Shown here piece after piece: positions 25,622-36,018 of a stretch of DNA of 64,000 nucleotides; position 1 is the stretch's first letter, and each line of letters opens with the position of its first letter. The stretch spans positions 124,001 through 188,000 of the forward strand of contig JANPYM010000006.1 in assembly GCA_025890175.1 (NCBI GenBank). Direction: 5' to 3'. A program made the translations under genes and the position numbers. The stretch comes from Ciborinia camelliae (lineage: Eukaryota; Ascomycota; Leotiomycetes; Helotiales; Sclerotiniaceae). Below the pieces are notes generated by a model, which saw only the letters and a program-made list of their open reading frames with translations, made no database searches and was not told the origin of the DNA.

Positions 25622-26255
25622 GGGGTGGTTGAGGGGTGTTGGGGTAAGGGAGTGAGGGAGGGAAGGAAGGTGAGGGGGGGAAGGAAGGAGGTGAGGGAGA
25701 TGATGAGGGGTGAAGATGTGTGTAGGAGGTACCTCTACCGACGGTATCTAAATCAAGAAATCCAAATCCCTTCTTTTAACATATTCCTTGAATGGTATAT
25801 TAGGTAGTAGAGTCAGTGCACTAGTTCGGAATATCTTTCATATACCTACCTAGGTAGGTACATACACATACCGGCACTTCAGAAACATCATGAACACCAC
25901 GTTTGTTTGTTTCTCATCATTTTTATTTTTATTTTGCCCGTTCTATTATTTGTTAAATGTCCTGCTTCAATAGGTACATACACCATTACCAAGACCGCAA
26001 TACCCCAATCCAGCAAACCCAGCACAACCCGGCTCAGCAAACACCAAACCCCCCATCACAATATTATGCTTCCATTCCATTGCATTCCATGCTTTGCTGC
26101 CTCTGCCTCTGCCTCTGCCTCCCACTTCACTTCATCTTTCGCAGCTTCCCACCACACCCCCCTTTGTTATTGGCCAATTGCCTTTTCTTTCCATTGACTT
26201 TCGCATCTTCCCAGCACACTCCCCTGGTTAAATAACTTCGAGATATAAAATTGCC
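25622..26255. other. Spacer after the methyltransferase
   Basis: Purine-rich GGAAGG/GGTGAG words at about 25640-25720, the palindrome tacctaggta at 25847-25856, and a GCCTCT hexamer array near 26099-26122. No gene supported. Confidence 0.5.
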
Positions 26256-26310
26256 CGATATTGCAGCGGGGAGTTTCCGCGGGCGGCAGAAACTCCCCGC
26301 TGCAATATCG
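26256..26310. repeat. Perfect 22-bp inverted repeat
   Basis: The left arm 26256-26277 (starting cgatattgcagcgggg) is the exact reverse complement of 26289-26310, with an 11-base GC-rich loop at 26278-26288. One arm end (ccccgctgcaatatc) recurs at about 26737-26751. No transposase or target-site duplication was identified. Confidence 0.9.
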
Positions 26311-26383
26311 CAAACGAACCGAAGTCCCGTTGTACCATTGATTTGATATGCCGGGGGGGCATATATTAACCCAGTCATTCCCT

Positions 26384-26715
26384 CCTCACGGCGTCTAAGA
26401 ACCTCGCCGTGAGGATTGGGAGATGACTGGGCTCCCCTGCCTCTCTCCACTGCAATATCTTTCGCATTTTCGCAGCACACAACTCGGCTTCCAGTGTCTT
26501 TCCCTACTGCAGAGCAAGTGTTGACACAGCCACCCCCCTCCCCCTCCCCACGGCGTCTAGGAACCTCGCCGTGAGGATTGGGAGATGAGCCACCCCCCTC
26601 CTCCTCCCCACGGCGTCTAGGAACCTCGCCGTGAGGATTGGGAGGTGACTGGGCTCCACTGCCTCTCCCCAATGCAATATCTTTCGCATTTTCGCAGCAC
26701 ACAACTCGGCTTCCA
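26384..26715. repeat. Nested direct repeats carrying a GC hairpin motif
   Basis: A 110-bp block at 26384-26493 recurs at 26606-26715 (constant offset 222 bp) with few substitutions. Inside is a tandem pair of 60-bp units, 26521-26580 and 26581-26640. Each unit carries the hairpin arms (c)acggcg and cgccgt(g) around tctaagaacct or tctaggaacct; in the first copy the stem is 10 bp (26384-26393 with 26405-26414). Open frames on the minus strand reading through this block follow the repeat and are not taken as genes. Confidence 0.85.
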
Positions 26716-26781
26716 TTGCCTCTCCCACCGGCGCTCCCCGCTGCAATATCTCAAGTGCATGAAAGACTTTAGATCTCATAT

Positions 26782-27780
26782 TCATCCATCATCTTCTGCA
26801 TCATCCTCATCCTCATCATCTTCTTCGGCACTGCTCCTAGCTACAGCTACCAATTTAGCTTTCTTGCTAGGAGTATGATTATCGGCGTCGGACATTCGCT
26901 TACTCCCCGAACCAGAACAAACACTTTATTGTTCCTTTTGACGTGATGGTGTTGTTTCTAGATAGGGATAATGGTGAGATCATCAACAGATCTAGATCCC
27001 GTTGATCTGCAGGGGAAGTGGGTGAAGTAAGGGAAGCAGGTGAGGTAGGTGAGGTACGTGAGGTAGGTGAAGTACGTGAAGTAGGAAGGTTGATATCGAA
27101 AATTCCGACATCTAGCGATGGAGAGGGAAGAGTAGAGGGTATATCGTATCGGTAGTGCGTTATTGATTTTCGAAAAGTTCAGATACTCCAACTTAGGTAT
27201 CATCATCTTCTTCTTGGTCTTCAGCCTCAAAGCCAAGATCAAAATTGATCGTGATATCTTCTTCGGTTTCGTTTTCCCTCTCCCTTTTCTTTGTTTTGAG
27301 GTTGAGGATCGGAATTCTCGAAATCGGAAACTTTGGACGAGATGTTCTGATTTATATCGGAGTTATAGGTTTCGCCATGGTCTTGGTTGAGATCGATGCT
27401 ATGAGAGGAGAAAGTGGAGAGGAAATGATGGGAGAAGAAATGATGATAGATGTGCTTGAAAGGGTTGAGATACATGTGACTGATGCGACAGTAGATGAAG
27501 GCTCTACGACGAGAGTGGCGTTAGTGGTGGTAGCGGTAACATGAGTGTTGGTATCATGATACTGTCGGATATCTTCTGTGCTAGCGATCAATGCTAGAAA
27601 GCTAGATCGAAGTTGAGATGGGTGAGCATCATGGCGAAAATTGGTCTGTATGATCGATGGTAGGATGAATAATTCTGCCTTTGAAAACTTTGGTCGACGA
27701 AAGAAAATTCTGAGAAAATCGAAGATATGATGGTAGTATTGGACTGGGAATACATATACGCAAAATGGCAGACATGTGCA
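26782..27780 (-). pseudogene. Disrupted hypothetical gene, or multi-exon gene with unresolved introns
   Basis: Minus-strand sequence with coding character in successive frames. Upstream (about 27770-27355) an open frame runs through FRRPKFSKAELFILPSIIQ and STEDIRQYHDTNTHVT, stopping at TAA 27354-27352. After the stop the same frame continues to an acidic end, EDQEEDDDT, stopping at 27193. Then, in another frame, a Thr/Ser/Pro repeat (PTSRTSPTSRTSPTSP) follows, and in a third a final GSKRMSDADNHTPSKKAKL with an Asp/Glu tail ends at TGA 26784-26782. Frame changes may be introns (for example ending at AATAAAG before 26919) or frameshifts. I recognise no domain. The acidic and Ser/Thr-rich tail suggests an intracellular, possibly nuclear protein. 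Confidence 0.4.
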
Positions 27781-27830
27781 GCCAATATTGGATGGTCAAC
27801 AACGTGAGGAATGCAAATAAATCACCCAAG

Positions 27831-30800
27831 AAGTGGTAGATTCAAGAAGAGGAACTTTCAGTTAAGCTCGAAGTGTTGAGGACTTGATGAGAATTATGTT
27901 GGGTTGATAAGTTGAAAAGAAGGAGATGTTGGGCTTTGGTGATAGTATGATCTGCGATTGTATTTTGAGGATGATTTGGAATGTGCGGGATTCTTTAAGA
28001 CCTGGAATTTCAGAAGCTCGCTTCATATGATATTTAATTTGGGTGATGTTTAGCCCTAATTACCTAGATAGGTATTACTCTATCCTGACCTACAAAATTA
28101 CATTGACTAATCTGTTTTATTCTTATAAATATAGTATAATTTCAAACAAATTGTCCAATAGTCTGGACCACTAGAGAAATAAAAGCTTTCAGTATAGATA
28201 ATACGAATACGATTGGATGTTTCAAATGGTAGAAATTTTCTAATTGGATCTAATAATCAAGAAGTCTTGCATCTTCGAATCTGATTGTGGACTATTGGAA
28301 GCCCTGGTTTCAAAATCTGTATTAGGAATTCAAGGAGCTTCAAGAAATACCAGGCATCAAAGTAGTGTAATACAATTTAAGGTCATTACTATTCAGATAT
28401 CTACTTGCAAAAAACTAAGTATATTCCCGAATTTGAATCAGAGAGAGACATCACAGAAGTTGTCAAAGCAGTCAGATCAAGGCAAAAGGTGAGGCAATGA
28501 AGTTATATTCCAAGTACGAATTAATCATCAAACATAAACCCCTCCGAATAAGAACCCCCAGACAGATTAATTACACCGCAGCCATGTTGGGCTGGATTCC
28601 AAGCCACTGGTCCAGAACTATCCGCTCTCATGGAAGACCATGATGAGGGAAGTCGGATTGCTGAGGGGGAAGCTGTGCTGAACCGGGAGCAGCGCCGGTA
28701 AAAATCAGTTTACCTTGTTTCGATCTAGATACCCGAGGAAGGCATCATGTTTAGCCATTGTTGCTTGGGCTCATCGATTCCGAAAACTTGCCCTACAAAG
28801 CTGAAGTTTGTATGCCACCCTCTTCCTGAGATCTTTCTTGCCAGGATCCTCCCTTTCTTCGTACCCCTCTCATCTGACCAGTAGAACTGGCATACCCGCT
28901 GTCGTAACCACCGCTCAAAGCCGGTGTGGCAGAGCCGTCAGTGCCTCGCAGCTGTTCAATGAATTGGTGTACAACTGCGAGGCACCGGTGTCTAACTTTG
29001 TTGGAAGATCGAATCATGAACGGGAGCAGCCACAGGATGTCTAATAGTCCGGACCAGCAGACCAGGTCTGAGGCAGAAAAATTAGGATCCGACTCCTATC
29101 TGCGGTTGTAGCAGAAAGGAAGGTCGTGTCTGTTGTAAGGAGAGAAAGAAAGAAGGGATCAAAAATGGCGTGTCGCTGTCTTCGATACTTATTATCAATC
29201 AGTATGATTCGTTGGATCTTGGAGTGAATAATCAAAACTTACCAGCGTGACCCCCAATATCAGAATATCTTGTTCTCTTTAATTTGGTCTGAAGCCACTG
29301 CCAAAGTTGTTGTTATCGTAGCCCGTAGCCGTGACCATGACAAAGTTGAAGGTTGGTAGGTTGGTATCGAAATGGTATTTGAGTTTGAGATCCATCTATT
29401 TTTTTTTCATCAAAAGAATCAGCAACTGTAAATCACTTGAATTAAAGGAAACAATTGCCATCAATCCAAAAATAAGAAATGTTGGAATACCTTTCAGGGG
29501 TTTTGTCGCTTCGATCGGACTTTTGTTTATCCGAGAATAGGAGAGAGTTGTTGAAGGAAGTTTTTGAAAACAGAATCTAGAAATCAGGAAGAAGAGGAAT
29601 AAGAAGACAAAGAAAACTCTGTAAGACTAGTAGAATTAATTATCACGCCATAACAAAGATTGAGGCTGTGTCCAAGCGGGGGAAAAGAGCCCTCCCCAAT
29701 CAAAAGGTAGCATTGGAGCCCATGGGACTTCCAAGGTTGCTTTTGACACGGGAACTTGCTCATTTGACATGGATCTTGGCACTTGCCTAGGTACCTAGAT
29801 CTTCCAGGGTTTTCTTCAAACTCAGCTTTGGCTCCCGTCCATCTTGTGATTCAAAAGTACCTACCTATCAAGTTCAAGTATCAAGATTGGTCAGATCTCC
29901 AACTTCTCCTATCAAATCATCAGATTTTATTGTAAGAATCCACTCGGTTTTACTTTGTCTGCTTCTTCTTTATTGTGGAAAGCACGTTTGACTTACACCA
30001 ATCTACAGGCTGAATTGCTACCAGCACTTTTGTGGACTTATAAACGCGTGGAAGAAGGTCCAATTCGCCGATCTTGGGACTTTCAATATCCTCAGATGAA
30101 TTATCAACCTTTCAATTATTGGTTGTTCATAGAGTAAGCACTTCTCTTTCCCTATCTGAATTCCTCCAGGCTGTCTTTGATGATCAATCTGCGTGGAAAC
30201 TGATTGTAATCGCGCTGATCTTTCACTAGATTTTGAATCTCCTCCGCAATTTCAAGTTCAGGGTTGCTTCAGCTCAGAAACCTGTTCGCGGACTCGTCAT
30301 TTAGTTTCTATCCTCAATCAATAACGCGACAACCTGAAGCACAGTCAAACTTTCCTCTTCACTCTCAGCACATTCTCGCCGTATCCTCCAACAAAATAAA
30401 ATCTTCAAGCAGAGCACACAGCCTTCGGTCTCTTTCAGTTTCAGGAACCATTCTGAATACTTATCTTAATCGCTCATCGCTCGCTGCGTGACGTACAATT
30501 CACCGTGGATTGCTGCTGCAGAAGCCGAACTAGCATAAGCTGTGCAACCCCAGGTTTCACTATTCACTGATGGGATCGAAATTACTTCTGAAAATTAATC
30601 TACAAGCCAGTGTGGAAGATTGAGGGAGCCTCGTTTGAAACTGTGGCTGTCAATTTCTGGAAGGCAAGGTACGTTTTCGCGACTCGTGGTTGACGGCATT
30701 GATATCATGGAAATGACCAAGCTAACGAAATCAACAGATCTTTTCGCAAGATTTCTTCCCTACTGTGTTCGAAACATTGTCTCTGGCGAGATAGAATAAC

Positions 30801-31006
30801 AATTGGTCACAGCCACAGCAAGGTCACATCTCAACTGCGAATAAGCCTTCAGCCAGAATGCCGTTGTTCTTAACTTTAATCATCAACGACAGCATCGAAC
30901 CTTCAACTCACTCTGCGAGATTACGAATGGCATAACCGGTCGTAAGTTATATCCATCTCCCAGAAGGCAATAACCCCAGCTAACCATTTTAGAGGTCAAG
31001 AAGTAG
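27831..31006. other. Gene-poor block with short coding-like fragments
   Basis: No complete gene could be built. A short inverted repeat gtgcctcgcag / ctgcgaggcac lies at 28941-28951 and 28975-28985. Open frames around 28808-29111, 29955-30137 and 30264-30491 are short and have no recognisable motif. The CG-containing patches at about 28560-28700 and 30240-30500 contrast with the AT-rich flanks and may be remnants of former genes. Confidence 0.4.
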
Positions 31007-31204
31007 AAGGCTATTCGAAAAGAGCTTTCCTCGAGCAACAGTCAAGGCTCTGGATCCCTGGGCAAGGCAGCGGCTCTAGCCAATGCCAGAGAAATCGCCC
31101 GGGAATCAGAGCTCGAATGGCTCATAGCCTTGGTGCTCGAACTCTTGAGGCCACCACTGACAAATTATGCATTGATAACATATTGTCACGGTTGCCAGCA
31201 ATGA
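31007..31204 (+). pseudogene. Coding-like fragment, helical
   Basis: An open stretch of 65 codons reads KAIRKELSSSNSQGSGSLGK and continues with an Ala/Glu/Leu-rich helix (ANAREIARESELEWLIALVL). It begins right after an in-frame TAG and an intron-like acceptor (ccattttag at about 30983-30991), and ends at TGA 31202. An overlapping frame (31117-31314) also looks coding. No family recognised; probably a decayed exon. Confidence 0.3.
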
Positions 31205-31417
31205 AGCTGGAGAACCCCACCTTCATGATTCCCAAATTCAATCACCAGGAACTTCACCATATTCCTAAAATACCACATCAACAATCCCTATCACTGCAAA
31301 GCTCAAGGTTGTAGCATCTTGTATCTTGGAAGATACGTTGTTTATCTTGAAGCCATAGGTATTTTGAGGGCTCGGGAAGGAAGAGGCCGCAGAAGCACTT
31401 GCTGCCTTCTTCGGTAG

Positions 31418-31609
31418 GTGCACCTGCCATTGGAACACTCTTCCAACCCACGCTCAGATATGACCATAATGGTCATGGCCATGGTTGGTGGACAACCAAT
31501 CATTGGCGGTCGTGCGATCGCAGCACTTTTCACCAGAATTACCGATTTAAGCCACCGACCTTGGAAAGATGGAACTTATGATGAGATAGGAACCAAACTT
31601 CCCAAGTAA
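31418..31609 (+). pseudogene. Coding-like fragment, unknown family
   Basis: A 63-codon frame includes MVGGQPIIGGRAIAALFTR and DLSHRPWKDGTYDEIGTKL, a protein-like composition unlike the surrounding DNA. It is too short for a complete gene, and no upstream exon could be joined confidently. I do not recognise the family. Confidence 0.3.
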
Positions 31610-31906
31610 AGTTCTTGGAGCGATTAACTATCACCCCAATTGATCAATCTCGAGGTCTCGCTCCTGTTCGTATTCAATCTGCTCCGTTCGCCAAAACTCG
31701 TCAAGATATATAGATTCACAAGAGAGTTCTATCTTTTCAGTACGAGGGTATGGCTACCAACGGCACGCCACGTCTGAAGAAACCGGAGAAACTCAGAAAA
31801 AAGCCCAAGGCTTTCTTGTCTATCTGTCTCTGCTTTGGTATCCGAAGCTCATTGTTTATCCTGAAGCCATAGGCGTGTTCATAGGCAACGGTCTACGACA
31901 TCACGA

Positions 31907-31946
31907 CTCTGAGTAGCCTTGGCCCGTCCTCCAAGGCTACTCAGAG
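31907..31946. repeat. Perfect 16-bp inverted repeat, 8-bp loop
   Basis: Arm ctctgagtagccttgg (31907-31922) pairs exactly with 31931-31946; the loop is cccgtcct. Confidence 0.95.
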
Positions 31947-32003
31947 ATGGTCGGTGTCAAAACGTGGACAGATGATGGAATTTGGTATGTCCTGTTAGCA
32001 TCA

Positions 32004-32229
32004 GAACGACGCAATAGGCTTTTCAAGGCCCAAAAACAGAAGTACCTGTTTACAATACTGCGTTGAAACGTCGTCGTCCAAATTCAAGGGATGTTAATCC
32101 ACAATACTCAAGCATGCAATTCGCACCACATCCCGCAGAATTTCGAATTTCGACCCCCGAGGGATTCTATCGTTGTCAATATCTCAAAACTAAAGGATCA
32201 GCCCTTGAACGACGCAATAGGCTTTTCAT
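32004..32229. repeat. Dispersed 22-bp direct repeat
   Basis: The 22-base segment beginning gaacgacgcaataggc occurs at 32004-32025 and 32208-32229, 204 bp apart. Similarity fades into the following bases (ggccc / agccc). Confidence 0.85.
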
Positions 32230-32260
32230 AGCCCATACACAGATGCCCTGTGTTGGATTG

Positions 32261-32360
32261 TTGATGAGAGTGACGGGCTTTACAATTCAACAACCTGCCA
32301 GAACCTATTGATCTCAGCCTGCTGAATAGGGGAATCTGTAAAGCACGTCACTCTCATCAA
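32261..32360. repeat. Imperfect 28/29-bp inverted repeat
   Basis: 32261-32288 (ttgatgagagtgacgggctt and on) pairs with 32332-32360 with one mismatch and one single-base gap. The 43-bp spacer holds a second, smaller inverted repeat (cctatt...cagc with gctgaatagg). Confidence 0.9.
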
Positions 32361-32361
32361 G

Positions 32362-32751
32362 ATGGATGGAATAAATAGAGGAGAACCAGTCACCAGTCCA
32401 CCAGAACGAGAAACAGATTTCGGATCGCGACAGGATGACAACCCTTTCGAAGATGAATATTCAGACAGCAAATCGTCAGACAACTGCGATTCGGGGGAGA
32501 CCATTTCAAGGAATGTGTCTCCTCCGCACATTTATTGTACCGTTATGTCTCATGAATATTCAGACGGCAAATCGTCAGACAACTGCGATTCGGAGAAGAC
32601 CGTTTCAAGGAATGTGTTCCCTCTGCACATTTATTGTACCGTTATGTCTCATGCTAGAATTGGCAGATCGAAGAAGCCTGGGGGCCCAACGCTAATATGG
32701 AACCTCTTGGTCTTCGTCACAATGGCTCTGCTCATAAGTCTAGCTCAATGA
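32362..32751 (+). CDS. Hypothetical protein with an in-frame 33-residue tandem duplication
   Basis: A 129-codon frame from ATG 32362. The N-terminus is acidic and Ser-rich (ERETDFGSRQDDNPFEDEYS). A 33-residue unit (EYSDSKSSDNCDS, then SRNV.P.HIYCTVMSH) is present twice, coded by two 99-bp units. The C-terminus has one hydrophobic segment (LIWNLLVFVTMALLISLA) that could be a membrane anchor. No signal peptide and no family recognised. It may be a small tail-anchored protein or an exon of a decayed gene, since its neighbours on both sides are fragments and its start codon lies directly next to an inverted repeat. Confidence 0.35.
   Translation: MDGINRGEPVTSPPERETDFGSRQDDNPFEDEYSDSKSSDNCDSGETISRNVSPPHIYCTVMSHEYSDGKSSDNCDSEKTVSRNVFPLHIYCTVMSHARIGRSKKPGGPTLIWNLLVFVTMALLISLAQ
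32453..32650 (+). repeat. Tandem duplication, 2 x 99 bp
   Basis: Units 32453-32551 and 32552-32650, beginning atgaatattcagac and ending gttatgtctc. They differ by scattered substitutions only, and the period is a multiple of three. Confidence 0.92.
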
Positions 32752-33291
32752 AGTTAGAGGGCACTGAGGACTGTCCTCATTCTCGCTCACATTCTGGTTT
32801 GTTTCCCGTCTTCTTGCCGTATCATTTCATTTTGCTAATAAAATATAGAATTGACTGTTTTGTGGAATGGTCACTGGAAAGGACAGCCGGAACTACTTTT
32901 CCATGGGTCGTTCCCACTCGATTTCCTTCGAAAAAAGATCAACTTCTCTACCAACTTTCACTCTACAATAGCTTGCTGCTTCTCGTATACCTTCTACAGA
33001 ACTACCCAATGATGGAAAATTCCTATAGGCTGTGGTGAACGTGATGGTGAGGCAGAAGGTCTAAGGTGCAGAGGGTTTGGTGGTTTGGTTCGGCTTAGTG
33101 GTGGGCTTTTATGGTGCTGAGGATATCGTGGTTATAGTTGTACTTGTATTTGGTATCAATATTAGATAGTAATAAAAGCTGTTCCATATAGCCGCCCTGG
33201 CATTCAAAGATTGTGAGCGTGACAGGTAGGTACTCCTAAAATCTATCTCTACCTTATATGGAAATAGACGTGAGGAAGCTAATAGCATTGG

Positions 33292-33735
33292 CAGATTCAT
33301 CAGCAAACCCTTTTACGACAACCTTTCCCATTGGAAAACTCAGGCCACGAAGACCCTACATCTGCCTCTTCCTCGGCACTCGAAAATCTCGCACAACAAA
33401 TTTACAATATACTCTCTGTCTCAGAAACACAGTCGACTGGTGCCATCAAAAATTCTCCCGTCTAGTATCGTCAGTCGAAGATCTAGCACTCCTTCCGCTA
33501 TTGGTACCTGATACCCTCTGCTTGGATGGTCTTACCACCAAGCACTCCTCCTGAGGATCAGAAAGCGGAATCTCATGTAGAGATATCCTTGCAGAGAATC
33601 TTCCAGGCTTTTGTTGGATTTCATCTCAATGATCGCATACAGACTCTCCAACTCGATGCTGATTACTCGGGCGATGGCGAAACCAATACCATGGCATCAG
33701 CTCTTCCTTGGCCACTCATACTCGAATTGTACTAG
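33292..33735 (+). pseudogene. Coding-like fragments, one gene broken by stops
   Basis: One frame (33292-33465) reads SASSSALENLAQQIYNILSV and stops at TAG 33463. A nearby frame (33526-33735) reads PPSTPPEDQKAESHVEISLQ and RIFQAFVGFHLNDRIQTLQL, stopping at 33733. The two look like parts of one former protein, or two exons with an unrecognised intron. No family recognised. Confidence 0.3.
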
Positions 33736-34140
33736 CAACTCATAGGAACCAAAATGTCTTGGTTAATGGAAAATTCTTTCCGCAAACACATATACCGATA
33801 CTACTGTTGGTGATGCTGCTGTCGATACTATCGATATATCTCATCATACAATTTTCACACCATTCCAAACGATTTTAGCTTTTTTGCCTGAAATAATACG
33901 TGGGGGACCAATGTATACGAAGATCCGCAAAATGTCTACCTCCTACACGAGGATCAGTTGGAACATCCGAGATGAAGCCAAATAGAAGTGGCCCAGCCTC
34001 ATCGACATCCACTTGGTGTCTTGGTTCCAAGCCAGTTTTGATCATGCAGTTGGTATCAAAAATCTCAACTATTGTGCGGATTTCCTTCAAGAGAGAGCCC
34101 AATACTGGCACTGACCAAGATTGAGCAACTCTAACACTCA

Positions 34141-34690
34141 AACATTCCCGAAGATGGAACCTTCTTCCCCGCCGAATCCATCAATCGCACCAACGAAGAA
34201 AGTTTCTCGCTAAGAGAAATGATCGACGCCATGGAGTATATTGCAGAACATCCCTCGGTTTGTGAAAATGGACTGGGAAAGTTAAGGAGGCATGAATATA
34301 TTTCCATTACCTCTGCTCCCCGCAGAGGTCCTGTTTCAAGTAGTTGAAGAACTCCTTGCTAATGACGACTACTGCACAGCCACATCTGTCGCCCTAACTG
34401 GCCGATCGTCATTAGCAAGGAGTTCTTCGATCAAGACATGGATCGGCAATACCGAGAGATTCTAGAGGCCAGGCAGAAAATTTACGAGTGGGACCTTGAC
34501 ACTACCATTCGGTACGTATCCACTGATGAAATATTTCCCCCAAAATACTAACACATCATCAAACAGAGATGGGACTCCGACCCCCTTGTTCTCTGCCTTC
34601 GAAAGTTTTATGACAGAACAATCGAAAGCAATCGGTGTGCCAAGACGCGCAACCACGTTACAAAATGGACAGTTTGAAAGCGGGGCGCAG
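34141..34690 (+). pseudogene. F-box-like gene remnant with internal inverted copy
   Basis: From ATG 34292 a 57-codon frame begins MNIFPLPLLPAEVLFQVVEE and continues LLANDDYCTATSVALTGR, a good match to fungal F-box N-termini (LPAE.L..V.E.L..., then ALTGR). Right after GR the sequence (34406-34428) is an exact reverse complement of bases 34346-34368 of the same frame, and the frame stops at TAG 34463. In another frame, MDRQYREILEARQKIYEWDL leads to a convincing intron (34512-34566: GTACGT donor, TACTAAC branch, AAACAG acceptor), then GTPTPLFSAFESFMTEQSK and a stop about 34702. A preceding frame (from 34141) reads PEDGTFFPAESINRTNEESF. I infer an F-box gene rearranged by local inverted copying. 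F-box proteins select ubiquitin-ligase substrates. Confidence 0.4.
34346..34428. repeat. Perfect 23-bp inverted repeat inside the F-box remnant
   Basis: 34346-34368 (gaagaactccttgctaatga and on) is the exact reverse complement of 34406-34428; the spacer is 37 bp. Confidence 0.95.
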
Positions 34691-35017
34691 TACCCCAAAT
34701 GAATTTGCAATATGGGGGCAATTCCATTACTCCCCAGACAGCAGCAATGGCCGCAATCAATGCAGAGCAGCCGCGTTACAAAATGGACAATATGTAGACA
34801 GCGTGCTGGACTCAACCTCGCTGTCGACGACGAGTTTGATTACATAGGAAATTCAAATACTCACATTTGTACGTATCCACATCCACATGCACATCAACAT
34901 CCACAACCTCGAACCTGCAAAGTTTTTCTGCAGCAAAGAGCAAGGCTACCAAGAATCATGACTAACTTTTCTCCCCGCACCATACAGAACAATCCGCGGT
35001 CTACCTCTTCGGAGATG

Positions 35018-35092
35018 CTGGCTCGGGATCTCATTCGTTCGCTGCGTATGAAAAACGACGACTTCCATACAGCGAATGAGATCCCGAGCCAG
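35018..35092. repeat. Perfect 20-bp inverted repeat with imperfect inner extension
   Basis: 35018-35037 (ctggctcgggatctcattcg) pairs exactly with 35073-35092. Inside, cgctgcgtatg and ccatacagcg extend the pairing imperfectly. The left arm lies in a coding-like frame reading SAVYLFGDAGSGSHSFAAYE. Confidence 0.95.
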
Positions 35093-35181
35093 AACCAGCG
35101 TGGAGATACTCCACCGAATATCCACACGCACGATGATTATAACCAATCGCCATCGTACTCGGTACGCGGAGGTAGATAGGT

Positions 35182-36018
35182 GGCACTGCGGCCTCGATGC
35201 CGAAGACTTCAAGGGTGTTGATTTGAATGGCTTGGGAACTCGCCGTTTCAATTGTGGGCGAGAGGAAATTTGAGGAAGTGTTTGTGTATTAATACCCAGG
35301 TTGTTTTGTATAATTAGATACCAAAATAGAGGGATATGTCTGAAAACCAAAAGCGTGAAGTATGTGCTTGCAATGTGTACATTTCCAATAGATGAACATG
35401 AGAACTCAGTCCGTCCTATTATCCTTCGTGAAACCAATAGTGAGTACACGAATACATGAAACCCTTTCAACCTTCCATAAATCATCATAATTAATCCAGC
35501 CTCCAATCGATTCTCTCCAAAATCTGCAATCTCGTTGCCTGATCTACTTATCTATATAATGAAGCATTTCGTCAAGGTGTTGAGTGTAAAAAGAACTACC
35601 TTGTATCCAAGCAATATTGTATCAACTTTCATATCGTTCCATGAGTACATATACACCACTGTTGGACTCTTTCCCATTGATACATGAGATCATTAGAAAT
35701 TCATACCCGGATGAAGTACCAAGGTGACGGTCATAATCTTTGTCAATAACTCTAGAAGACAGTAGGTAGATAGGTCATCACACCGGAAATAAATATATTG
35801 ATCTCTTTGGCGAAAATATGGTACATGAAAGAATATTATAAAAGTTAAAGATGGTACTCCAGTCTGCCAACCAGGCCCCCCAGCCATGCTAACCTTTTCC
35901 AGCTCTTGGATATCCTTTGTAAATATAGAACCTAGCGCCATTGTATGTATATGTACGAAACCATTCCAAACTCCCAATATGATACTTATTCACAAAAGAC
36001 TCCATCAATATTATTTAT
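35182..36018. other. 3' flank of SEC39, no gene recognised
   Basis: AT-rich DNA between the decayed block and the SEC39 stop codon. It probably holds the SEC39 3' UTR and terminator signals. Nothing else recognised. Confidence 0.5.

Noticed and set aside
26256..26310. MITE or transposon terminal repeats
   Set aside because: No internal element, no target-site duplication and arms directly adjacent; treated as a local hairpin.
26127..26702. 191-codon minus-strand frame with PNPHGEVPRRR repeats
   Set aside because: It simply reads through the hairpin repeat units; several frames of both strands stay open for the same reason.
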